Shown piece after piece: positions 1 to 6,661 of a DNA stretch of 64,000 nucleotides. Both the position numbers and the translations under genes were made by a program. The notes under the pieces were generated by a model. That model saw only the letters and a program-made list of their open reading frames with translations. It had not been told where the DNA came from and made no database searches. Origin of the DNA: Gp6-AA40 sp035492455 (lineage in GTDB: Bacteria; Acidobacteriota; Vicinamibacteria; Vicinamibacterales; UBA2999); the NCBI GenBank assembly GCA_035492455.1, contig DATJJE010000041.1, forward strand, positions 40,930 through 104,929, written 5' to 3'. The first letter of the stretch is position 1; every line of letters begins with the position of its first letter.

Positions 1-563
1 TGCTTCAACCGCGTCACCGCCGCATTCTCGAGATCGGTGCGGGAACCGGGCGATTCGCGTGGGCTGCGTCGGCCGAACCTGCGCGCTCCATTGTCGCCAG
101 TGAATTCGACGAGGAGACGCGCGCCTGGGCGGCGGCGCATCGCGGCCGCGGGAACGTCGAATTCAGCGCCCGTCGTCTTGACGAATGTGCCGATGGCGAG
201 TTCGAGCTGATAGTGGCCATCGAAGTGATCGAACACATCGACGATTACGGCGCTGTGCTGCGGGGATGTGCCCGCGTTGCAGATGAATTAATCATCTCGA
301 CCCCGAACCGGCAGCGGTCCGCATTCACCAGCGTCGACAGAACGCCCGCTTACAGCGAGCATGTGCGTGAATGGAACGCCGGCGAGTTTCTGTGGGTGCT
401 GCGTGCGTTCTACCGCGACGTGCAGTTGTTCACCATCCCCGCCCTAGGCAAGCAGGCACAGCGGCTTCGTGACGACGAGACCTGGCGTCCTGTTGTTGCG
501 CCGTGCACCGACCTCACATGCGAGGACTCGCTCATCGCGGTGTGCGTCGGAGCGTTTCGATGA
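1..563 (+). CDS. SAM-dependent methyltransferase, 5' end missing
   Basis: The frame is open from base 3 to the TGA at 561-563, so the N-terminus lies outside the window. The visible part starts just before a class I methyltransferase motif I (ILEIGAGTGRF), which binds S-adenosylmethionine. An acidic post-I segment (SEFDEETR) follows, then VAIEVIEHIDD, the motif typical of Methyltransf_11/23 enzymes of the UbiG type. The substrate cannot be told. A strong terminator about 40 bases downstream separates it from the lasso-peptide locus, so membership in that cluster is unlikely, though it could belong to a cluster further upstream. The only ATG within the visible frame falls inside the fold and is not the real start. 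Confidence 0.8.
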   Translation, partial: LQPRHRRILEIGAGTGRFAWAASAEPARSIVASEFDEETRAWAAAHRGRGNVEFSARRLDECADGEFELIVAIEVIEHIDDYGAVLRGCARVADELIISTPNRQRSAFTSVDRTPAYSEHVREWNAGEFLWVLRAFYRDVQLFTIPALGKQAQRLRDDETWRPVVAPCTDLTCEDSLIAVCVGAFR

Positions 564-603
564 TGCGGCACTGATCCTGTAGCGGGAAGCGACCGTACCA
601 GAG

Positions 604-632
604 GGGCGGGCCAGTCGGCCCGCCCTTTTTTT
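604..632 (+). terminator. Rho-independent terminator after the methyltransferase
   Basis: A perfect 9-bp GC stem (604-612 with 617-625), loop AGTC and seven T residues (626-632). It sits 40 bases after the methyltransferase stop and about 50 bases before the B2 gene. It is the clearest intrinsic terminator in the window and marks the left boundary of the lasso locus. Confidence 0.93.
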
Positions 633-680
633 GTCTCGAGAAACAGGGTTGGCGCTCGAGGCGATAAACTTCGGTGCATT

Positions 681-1112
681 GTGATCCTCAGTCGAGCCGT
701 GCGCGCGGTCAGACTAGGTGCGGAGGTCCTTGCAGTCGCCATCGGCGTCGAAGTCGCCCTTCGACGTAGAGGGTTTGACGACGTCCTCAAAGCGACTTCC
801 GAGATGCCGCGCCGCTACCTCCAGCCGCCCAACATTCATCCCGTCACGCTCGAACGAGCCATCAGGATGGTGTATCGCCTGTTGCCTGTCCAAAGCACCT
901 GCCTCAAACAATCACTCGTGTTCTGTCGAATGCGGCGACGGTGGGGTCTACCCGCGGAACTTCGCCTGGGAGTTCAGAAGAGCGACGGCATCTTCGCCGC
1001 CCACTCGTGGGTGGAAGACGGTAACGGCAACGTACTGACCGATCCGCTGGAGGGTTTCAATCCAGTACAGCTGCCGCGCTCTGCGCGTCAAGATGCGCGA
1101 GCCACTGACTGA
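681..1112 (+). CDS. Lasso peptide biosynthesis B2 protein (leader peptidase, transglutaminase-like)
   Basis: A 143-residue protein starting at GTG, the usual size for stand-alone B2 proteins of split-B lasso systems (Transglut_core3). These cysteine proteases remove the leader from the precursor before ring closure. The expected catalytic Cys is in STCLKQSLV (Cys74). A basic block and the strand LRLGVQ follow, then the His of FAAHSWVE (His108) and an Asp at about 121. It needs a PqqD-like B1 partner to recruit the leader, and one is present at 4701-4991. The gene points towards the cyclase gene and overlaps its 3' end by 56 bases, so it is transcribed apart from the other lasso genes. The GTG start gives the full N-terminal helix; no strong ribosome-binding site is seen. 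Confidence 0.9.
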   Translation: MILSRAVRAVRLGAEVLAVAIGVEVALRRRGFDDVLKATSEMPRRYLQPPNIHPVTLERAIRMVYRLLPVQSTCLKQSLVFCRMRRRWGLPAELRLGVQKSDGIFAAHSWVEDGNGNVLTDPLEGFNPVQLPRSARQDARATD

Positions 1113-2868
1113 ACGTAGCCAGGCGCACTGCGCCCTCAGCGCTCCGCGCATCATCGACTATCACCGACCTGTTTGCGTCCAGCGACGCGTACGCCTCGAG
1201 ACGGTGAGATAGCGCAATCGGCGGGACTCCGTCGCGGCGGATTCTCGCTACCTCGATTGACTCCGGCAGCGGCGTTTTCGGTCGAAGTCGGACGGCGGAT
1301 GGCAGATTTTCGCGGAACGCGTAGCGCAGCAGGTGTTTCCCGCGGCACCACGGGATAACGGGTACTCTCAGCAGAAAGCGAAGCACCCGCACGTCGAGAA
1401 ACGGGTAGCAAAACTCGAGTGCAACACCGGTGTAACACGGATCCCACTCGTTGTGCATCGTCTGCCAGAGCGGGATCTGCAGTGAGAACCAGGCGACGGG
1501 TCGGACGGGATGCCGCGAATCCGCCGGCCGCATTACGTCGCACCAACGATCCTCGAGTTGAAGCCGTTTCACCAGATCGGGCGACATCCACGGCGGAATC
1601 GGAGAGCGACCGTCAGCCTCTGATGCCGCGTTGGATCGTGTCATCGTCGACCAGAGCGGCAGCCGCCGGTGATGACGCAAAAAGCTCAGTGCATCAGATG
1701 CGAGCCGACCGAACGCCCGGCGCCGACACAGATAGTCGATATAGCTGCGCCATTCGTAAACGAGGGCATTATCAGGACCTTCACCGGACAGGACGACGCG
1801 ACTGTGGGCAGCGATGTCGTCAAGACAGTCGACCAGAGCGCTCGAATCGAGCAGCTGCACGAGCGGCTCCGGAGTGAATCGGGATCCAAGAAAGGCCCAT
1901 CCTTCGCCATTACCGGCCTCGTAGAAATCGCAGGTGATACGCAGATGCGCTGCCGCATCTGCCGCGTATCGACGCTCGCAATCAGGCAGCATTGATTCGT
2001 GGGTGAACGAGAACGCCCTGACGCCATTGTCGCCGTGCGACGCGCAGTAGCGCCGGGCTCGGGCTGCGACGGTGACCGAGTCGACACCTCCGCTGAACAT
2101 CACTGCGACGCGCTCACCCCGTACCCGATCGGCAATCGCGGTATCCAGCAGCTCGCGACATTCGGCCGCACACTCTTCGTCTGTCTGATATCGCGGTTCC
2201 TCGGTCGGCAACTGCCAGTAACGCCGTACCCGACACCCTTCGTCGGCCGACCAATTCAGTGTGTGAGCGGCCTTCAGCTGGCGGATGTCTCGAAACGTTG
2301 TCGACGAAGGGTCGGCGTTGTGGCCGAAGAGCAGGAAATCCGCTACGCCGCTGTCATTCAGCGCATCCGATACGGCTGGATGAGCGCGAAGGCTCATCAC
2401 GCTGCTGCTGACGAGCAGCCAACAGCGAGTGTCGACGTAATACAACGGCCTGACGCCGAGATGATCGCGCGCACAGAACAAGCGACGCGCGCGCCGATCC
2501 CAAATTGCAAATGCAAAGTCGCCGATCAAACAGTTGACACACGCCTCACCCCACTTCGCATACGCGTGGAGAATCATCTCCGCGTCAGAGCGCGTCGTGT
2601 CGTGTCGGATTCCCAGTGCAGCCGCGAGCGTGTGACGGTCGTCGATTCGTGCGTCCGCGACGATCCAGGCTTCACCGTCGAGCGTCAGCGGTTGCGCATC
2701 GATCCGCGTTCCAACCCGCAGCCGTGCATAGCCGAGCCCGACGCTTCCATCGCACCACGTTTGCTGCGCATCTGGCCCACACACGGTGAGCGGCGCGGTC
2801 AGATGTTCGATGACGCGCCGCTCAATGGGGCCGTCGTCGCTACGCAGCGCCACGACGATGCCGCTCAC
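1057..2868 (-). CDS. Lasso peptide cyclase, asparagine-synthetase-like (C protein)
   Basis: A 603-residue homologue of class B asparagine synthetase. The N-terminal Ntn-glutaminase-like domain spans about residues 1-200 and the ATP-pyrophosphatase domain about 230-600, with the PP-loop SGGVDS at 259-264. In lasso systems this enzyme adenylates an Asp or Glu side chain of the core and closes it onto the freed N-terminus. The protein begins Met-Ser-Gly-Ile. Authentic glutamine-dependent synthetases have Cys at position 2, so glutaminase activity is not expected, which fits a cyclase. It follows the nucleotidyltransferase gene with a GTGA overlap (start GTG), so the two are co-transcribed. Its 3' end overlaps the convergent B2 gene. 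A genuine asparagine synthetase is unlikely given the neighbours. Confidence 0.88.
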   Translation of the reverse strand: MSGIVVALRSDDGPIERRVIEHLTAPLTVCGPDAQQTWCDGSVGLGYARLRVGTRIDAQPLTLDGEAWIVADARIDDRHTLAAALGIRHDTTRSDAEMILHAYAKWGEACVNCLIGDFAFAIWDRRARRLFCARDHLGVRPLYYVDTRCWLLVSSSVMSLRAHPAVSDALNDSGVADFLLFGHNADPSSTTFRDIRQLKAAHTLNWSADEGCRVRRYWQLPTEEPRYQTDEECAAECRELLDTAIADRVRGERVAVMFSGGVDSVTVAARARRYCASHGDNGVRAFSFTHESMLPDCERRYAADAAAHLRITCDFYEAGNGEGWAFLGSRFTPEPLVQLLDSSALVDCLDDIAAHSRVVLSGEGPDNALVYEWRSYIDYLCRRRAFGRLASDALSFLRHHRRLPLWSTMTRSNAASEADGRSPIPPWMSPDLVKRLQLEDRWCDVMRPADSRHPVRPVAWFSLQIPLWQTMHNEWDPCYTGVALEFCYPFLDVRVLRFLLRVPVIPWCRGKHLLRYAFRENLPSAVRLRPKTPLPESIEVARIRRDGVPPIALSHRLEAYASLDANRSVIVDDARSAEGAVRLATFSQWLAHLDAQSAAAVLD

Positions 2869-4076
2869 GAGTTCCTTCGCGCCGCAAACCAGCGGGGAAG
2901 GCCAGAGGCGATTCGGCGGACGTAATAGAATGCCATCGATGCACGCGTGGTTGCCCGGTATCGCTGGCGAATGTACGTGGCGGGAGGAAATAGATGTTCC
3001 GCAAGCAGGCGCGCGCGTTTGCGTGCTGGCAATGACCGGAGATCCGACAGCAGCCCATCGACAAGCCGCAGATCGCCAGACAAGTAAACCGTGGAGGGTT
3101 CTGGCGCAGCGTCTGCAGCTGTGTCGAGCTCCTGCAGTACGCGATTGGGAAAGCGCGTCTGGAATCGATCGAGAGCGAGGGACAGGCCACGTCGTACGAG
3201 AGCTTTAACCGCGCCGCGTTCTGCGACGGCTACAACAGCGGACCAATCGCTGTCGGACATCTGCTCCGCCAGGAGATGGATGTCGTAGAGCCAGAGCAGC
3301 TCGCCGGAATCCCGATGGTGGGCGGCGCGATGCAGGCATGCGATCAGCAGAGCGTCGGGATTCGAAGCGGCACGGCCGTCGGCACCGGCGGCCGCCAAGG
3401 TGACCGCGCGGCTGGCGACGTCGTCGTGGGAGAGGACGGCTGCAATCACCTGCCAGTTGGCGATTCTCCAGTGGAGATCGAGCGCGTGCTCGACCCCAAA
3501 GCTGTCCGTGCGCGTCAAGGGCGCCTGTGACAATACCAGTTCACCGGAGGTGCTGACGGCGCGCTGGTAGCCGAGCGCCTCGAGCGCGCCGAATGCCAGC
3601 CCGACAGACGACGGCGAGATCAGCACGTCCGTGTCAAGCCGTGGCCGCAACCATGGCGCCGCATAGTGCGAGTGGGCAAGCGCCGCACCCTTGAACACAA
3701 CCGGCTTCGCGCCTTTAATGCCCGCGAGCGTTGTGACAACCGTGCGGAGCTCGCGCGTCCGGACCGTGTCGAGAACGGCCAATGTTCGCTCGTCATCGAG
3801 AATGCCGGCAGTGGTGCCGAACCATACCTGGGGCGCGTCGCCGCGGACGCGAATGGCGCGGATGGCGAGACGCTCGATTCGATGCGCGCGCGCACACTCG
3901 AGCAGCGCGGTGTGGCGCTCGGCGTGCGGCGGCGAGACACTGCGTCCGCTGATCAAGTCGCAGAGCAGCCGGACGTCGGCTCCTGTCGCCGGCGAATCGC
4001 TATAATCGCCCGTCATGCTGCAGCTGACGCGTTCGATGTTTGTCTGCACCGAAACGCCCGATTCGCTGTCCTCCAT
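2865..4076 (-). CDS. Nucleotidyltransferase-family protein of lasso peptide clusters
   Basis: About 403 residues, matching the NTP_transf_5 family (PF14907 type). The core motif VFKGAALA is followed by an Arg-rich stretch and DTDVLI, the expected G..D.D-like nucleotide-binding region. LDLHWRI and an HRAAHHRDSG segment follow further on. Members recur in lasso clusters of the paeninodin type beside an HprK-like kinase, but their reaction is not firmly established. I chose ATG 4076 because GAAGG lies eight bases before it. A GTG at 4085 or ATG at 4016 are alternatives. With the chosen start the gene overlaps the divergent oxygenase start at 4015 by about 62 bases. It is co-transcribed with the cyclase through a GTGA overlap. 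Confidence 0.8.
   Translation of the reverse strand: MEDSESGVSVQTNIERVSCSMTGDYSDSPATGADVRLLCDLISGRSVSPPHAERHTALLECARAHRIERLAIRAIRVRGDAPQVWFGTTAGILDDERTLAVLDTVRTRELRTVVTTLAGIKGAKPVVFKGAALAHSHYAAPWLRPRLDTDVLISPSSVGLAFGALEALGYQRAVSTSGELVLSQAPLTRTDSFGVEHALDLHWRIANWQVIAAVLSHDDVASRAVTLAAAGADGRAASNPDALLIACLHRAAHHRDSGELLWLYDIHLLAEQMSDSDWSAVVAVAERGAVKALVRRGLSLALDRFQTRFPNRVLQELDTAADAAPEPSTVYLSGDLRLVDGLLSDLRSLPARKRARLLAEHLFPPATYIRQRYRATTRASMAFYYVRRIASGLPRWFAARRNS
4001..4006 (+). promoter_or_regulatory. Perfect TATAAT -10 box just upstream of the first oxygenase
   Basis: TATAAT lies 8 bases before ATG 4015, so transcription would begin within a base or two of the start codon and give a leaderless or nearly leaderless message. 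No good -35 hexamer is visible and the site lies inside the divergent nucleotidyltransferase gene. This is inference from sequence only. Confidence 0.4.
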
Positions 4077-4704
4077 GCGGTGCACCTTCGACGAGCAGCA
4101 TGCGCTTCGTCTGCCGAGATTCCTGGAGCCGGATCTTCTTGCCTACGTCCATCAATCGATACGCGCGGCGAGCTTCTACGAACGCGACCATGAGGATATC
4201 GCGCGTGAAGCCTGCATGTGTGACAACCCGATGCTCGCGCTGCTGTGCCTGATCATGAACGACACGCGGTTGTTCGACGTCATTCGCCGCATCACCGGCT
4301 GCGCCCCCATCGGCTATTTCAACGGACGGATCTATGCGTTCGCTGCCGACGCGAACCATTTCGACCAGTGGCATTCCGACACGATTGACGACCGTCGCAT
4401 TGGCATCAGCATCAACATGAGCGAAGGGCTGTTCGAAGGCGGAGTGTTCGAGCTGCGCCACGCCGATGCCGAAGCCACGCATTGGTCTGTCGCCAATACC
4501 GGTCCAGGCGACGCCATCGTCTTTCGCATCGGTGACGATCTGCTTCATCGCGTCACGCCTGTCGTCGGGCCGGTGCCGCGCGTCGCCTACGCGGGGTGGT
4601 TTCAGGGACGCGGCGACCTGCTGTCGTTGTTGAAGACAGCGATGGGCGCCACTGGCAATGGGTCCGAATCGTTGCAGTATACTGACCCAGCCGCCACGAC
4701 ATGA
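4015..4704 (+). CDS. Fe(II)/2-oxoglutarate-dependent oxygenase (lasso tailoring candidate 1)
   Basis: A 229-residue protein with the 2OG-Fe(II) oxygenase facial triad. The HxD is in FDQWHSD (His120, Asp122), the distal His in DDLLHRV (His178), and an Arg for the 2-oxoglutarate carboxylate in PVPRVAYAGWF (Arg189). The fold resembles the prolyl-4-hydroxylase-like group, a family that hydroxylates peptide side chains. It is the first gene of the plus-strand lasso operon and overlaps the PqqD-like gene by ATGA. Its place beside the precursor suggests hydroxylation of the lasso peptide, but this is inference. ATG 4075 is an alternative start that would remove the overlap with the divergent gene; neither start has a clear Shine-Dalgarno sequence. 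Confidence 0.8.
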   Translation: MLQLTRSMFVCTETPDSLSSMRCTFDEQHALRLPRFLEPDLLAYVHQSIRAASFYERDHEDIAREACMCDNPMLALLCLIMNDTRLFDVIRRITGCAPIGYFNGRIYAFAADANHFDQWHSDTIDDRRIGISINMSEGLFEGGVFELRHADAEATHWSVANTGPGDAIVFRIGDDLLHRVTPVVGPVPRVAYAGWFQGRGDLLSLLKTAMGATGNGSESLQYTDPAATT

Positions 4705-4991
4705 ACTCGCCATCAATCGAGGATCGCCTTGCGCCCAGCGATCAGGTGGTCATCCGCGAACTGAGCGGTGAGAGTGTCCTCCTCGATTTGAAGAGTGGGT
4801 TGTACTTCGGCCTCAATGGCGTCGGCACGCGCGTGTGGAATCTCGTTGCGCAGGGCGGCTCTCTGCGAGAGGTGAACGCGGCGCTCGCTCACGAGTTCGA
4901 AGCGCCGGCCGCGATCATCGAAGCGGAGGTGCTCCGGTTCGCTGCCGAACTGTGTCGGCACGGACTGTGTCACGTTGCTGAACCGAGGTGA
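4701..4991 (+). CDS. PqqD-like RiPP recognition protein (lasso B1)
   Basis: A 96-residue protein of the PqqD family. It shows the family pattern of an N-terminal strand pair (VVIRELSGESVLLDLKSG), then YFGLNGVGTRVWNLV, and a helical second half ending in ELCRHGLC. PqqD-like domains bind the leader of ribosomal peptides and present it to the B2 protease and other enzymes. It starts in an ATGA overlap with the upstream oxygenase and ends two bases before the precursor start. That close coupling is what one expects for a recognition element and its ligand. Confidence 0.93.
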   Translation: MNSPSIEDRLAPSDQVVIRELSGESVLLDLKSGLYFGLNGVGTRVWNLVAQGGSLREVNAALAHEFEAPAAIIEAEVLRFAAELCRHGLCHVAEPR

Positions 4992-4993
4992 AG

Positions 4994-5173
4994 ATGGCTG
5001 ACGAGCACACACCCAATGTGTCCGGCAACGCGCAGGGCGACGCGCCGACGAAGAAGCCGTTTGAGCCGCCACAGCTGACCGTCTACGGTGACATCACCAC
5101 GCTCACTCGTACGGTAGGTCGTACGGGGCTGACCGACGGCGGCAAGGGCGCTACGAACCGGACGCGCCCCTAA
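4994..5173 (+). CDS. Lasso peptide precursor
   Basis: A 59-residue product with a leader like the known lasso leader pattern (Y/F)xxPxLxxxGxxxxxT: FEPPQLTVYGDITTLT. The leader spacing matches lariatin-type precursors and puts the conserved Thr at -2, giving a core of TVGRTGLTDGGKGATNRTRP with Thr1 and the single acidic residue Asp9, so a nine-residue ring. If the next Thr is -2, the core starts at Gly1 and the same Asp is residue 7, a seven-residue ring as in xanthomonins. There is no Cys, so a class II lasso is expected. ATG 4994 is preferred because GAGG lies five bases before it; an in-frame GTG at 4988 would add two residues. The tail holds Arg and Thr but no Ser. Confidence 0.88.
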   Translation: MADEHTPNVSGNAQGDAPTKKPFEPPQLTVYGDITTLTRTVGRTGLTDGGKGATNRTRP

Positions 5174-5197
5174 CGCGAAGCTCGCCCTGTCGATCCG

Positions 5198-6157
5198 GTG
5201 TATTCGATTTACGGTCTGAACGTCGCGTCGGACCTTCCACTCGCCGGCATTCCGGCAGGCCGCGCTCCATACCCGGATGTTGTGTTTGCCATGGAGCGCT
5301 CCTATCGGCTTGCTGTCCCCGCGCCCGCTTCTGACGAAACTTGCTGGTACGAGAGCGATTGGATCGACGAGGCCACGGGTGGTCCGGGGTTGACGATTTA
5401 CCGCTCCGACGCGGGGGCCTTTCGCATCCTCTACAGTGACGGGGTCGAATTCCTGATCGACGGAGAAGGTCGGCGGATCGTCGGGTGTGCACCGTCCGAG
5501 GCGAATCTTGCCGATGTTGCCTGTTACGTGACCGGTCCGGTTCTCGGCTTCGTTCTGCGTCTCCGTGGCGTCATTGCGCTTCATGCCAGCGCTATCGAGA
5601 TCGGTCGCAAGGCTGTGCTGTTGGTCGGCGACGCCCGTTCGGGCAAATCAACGACGGCTGCGGTTCTGGCAACCATGGGCTACAAGGTCATCACCGAAGA
5701 TGTGGCCGCGCTCTCCGTCAAAGATGGAAAGTTGAACGTCCTTACGGGTTGCTCGGAGGTCGCGCTTCGTCCGGATGCCGTGGCCTCGGTGTTCGGTTCG
5801 ACGGATGCGCTGCCGAGGTTCAGCGACACATGGGATAAACATCGGCTCGATTTGCTGGAGATCGGCGCGTTCGCAAGCGAACCGGTACTGCTGGGCCGCA
5901 TTTACATGTTGACGAACACGGAAAGCGTTCCGGACGGGCCGTGCATTGCGGCCATGTCGCCTCGGGACGCGATGGTCGAACTGCTCGCAAACGTTTACGC
6001 CAATCGGCTGTGCCATGACGAGCTCCGACTGCGCGAGCTCGACACGCTTCAATACGTCGTCAGACGCGTGCCGGTGAAGGTGGCTGCGACGGGCGCGCAG
6101 CCGCATCTGATTCCGCGCTTCTGCGAAGTTCTGCTCGATGATCTTCGTTACTCCTGA
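5198..6157 (+). CDS. HprK-like kinase of the lasso cluster
   Basis: A 319-residue protein with the HPr-kinase C-terminal fold. A Walker A sequence GDARSGKST lies at residues 144-152, preceded by ALHASAIEI (His129), with a downstream acidic strand (VITEDVAAL). The first 120 residues are the extra N-terminal domain seen in HprK-related proteins of natural-product and exopolysaccharide loci. In paeninodin-type clusters such kinases phosphorylate the C-terminal Ser of the precursor. Here the core ends in Thr-Arg-Pro and contains no Ser, so Thr may be the target or the chemistry may differ. The GTG start lies 24 bases after the precursor stop. The 3' end overlaps the second oxygenase by 20 bases. 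Confidence 0.82.
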   Translation: MYSIYGLNVASDLPLAGIPAGRAPYPDVVFAMERSYRLAVPAPASDETCWYESDWIDEATGGPGLTIYRSDAGAFRILYSDGVEFLIDGEGRRIVGCAPSEANLADVACYVTGPVLGFVLRLRGVIALHASAIEIGRKAVLLVGDARSGKSTTAAVLATMGYKVITEDVAALSVKDGKLNVLTGCSEVALRPDAVASVFGSTDALPRFSDTWDKHRLDLLEIGAFASEPVLLGRIYMLTNTESVPDGPCIAAMSPRDAMVELLANVYANRLCHDELRLRELDTLQYVVRRVPVKVAATGAQPHLIPRFCEVLLDDLRYS

Positions 6158-6653
6158 CTTCTGGAGCGGCGAGCGATGTGACAGCGTCCGGGGCGCAATT
6201 GGTCGGTCCGACCTGTCGCGCGCGGAAGTATTCGACAGCGGCTACCGCGTCGATGAGACGGCACGCAGAACATTCGAAGCCGACGTCGACCCGGATGTCC
6301 TGCGTGAGGTTGAAGATTCGATCGCAGCCGTCCGACCGCGCGTTGCGGAGTTTTATGCGACGACGCTCGTCGGTTCCGAAGGTCCCGCCTTCCTGCGGTA
6401 TCCAGCGGGCGGCTTTTATCGGGTGCATCGGGATTGCCTTCCCGGCGGAGATGAGGAGTTTCCGCGCCAGATTTCCGTGGTGGTGTTCGTCACCGATGCG
6501 TGCGAAGGGGGCGTCCTTCGCATTTACGGTCCGTCCATGCGGGATATCCAACCTGTCGCCGGTACGCTGGTGGCATTCCCTGCGACCTGGCTGCACGAAG
6601 TGTTGCCTGTGACGGCCGGCATCCGCGACGCAGTAGTGGACTGGTTCTACTGA
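6138..6653 (+). CDS. Fe(II)/2-oxoglutarate-dependent oxygenase (lasso tailoring candidate 2)
   Basis: A 171-residue, minimal 2OG-Fe(II) oxygenase. The HxD is in YRVHRD (His97, Asp99), the distal His in TWLHEV (His153), and the 2-oxoglutarate Arg in GIRDAVVDWF (Arg163). It is clearly different in sequence from the first oxygenase in this locus, so it is not a recent duplicate. It is the last gene of the plus-strand lasso operon and overlaps the kinase gene by 20 bases. Eight bases separate its stop from the stop of the convergent methyltransferase. A role in hydroxylating the lasso peptide is inferred from context; Asp, Arg, Thr and Pro in the core are all possible targets. Confidence 0.8.
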   Translation: MIFVTPDFWSGERCDSVRGAIGRSDLSRAEVFDSGYRVDETARRTFEADVDPDVLREVEDSIAAVRPRVAEFYATTLVGSEGPAFLRYPAGGFYRVHRDCLPGGDEEFPRQISVVVFVTDACEGGVLRIYGPSMRDIQPVAGTLVAFPATWLHEVLPVTAGIRDAVVDWFY

Positions 6654-6661
6654 ACTCCGCG

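Noticed and set aside
1..563. Methyltransferase as part of the lasso cluster
   Set aside because: A strong intrinsic terminator separates it from the cluster; without its N-terminus and upstream neighbours no link can be supported.
1999..2925. Long plus-strand open frame opposite the lasso cyclase
   Set aside because: High-GC shadow frame. The product is Arg-rich without domains, and the minus strand has a clear asparagine-synthetase fold throughout.
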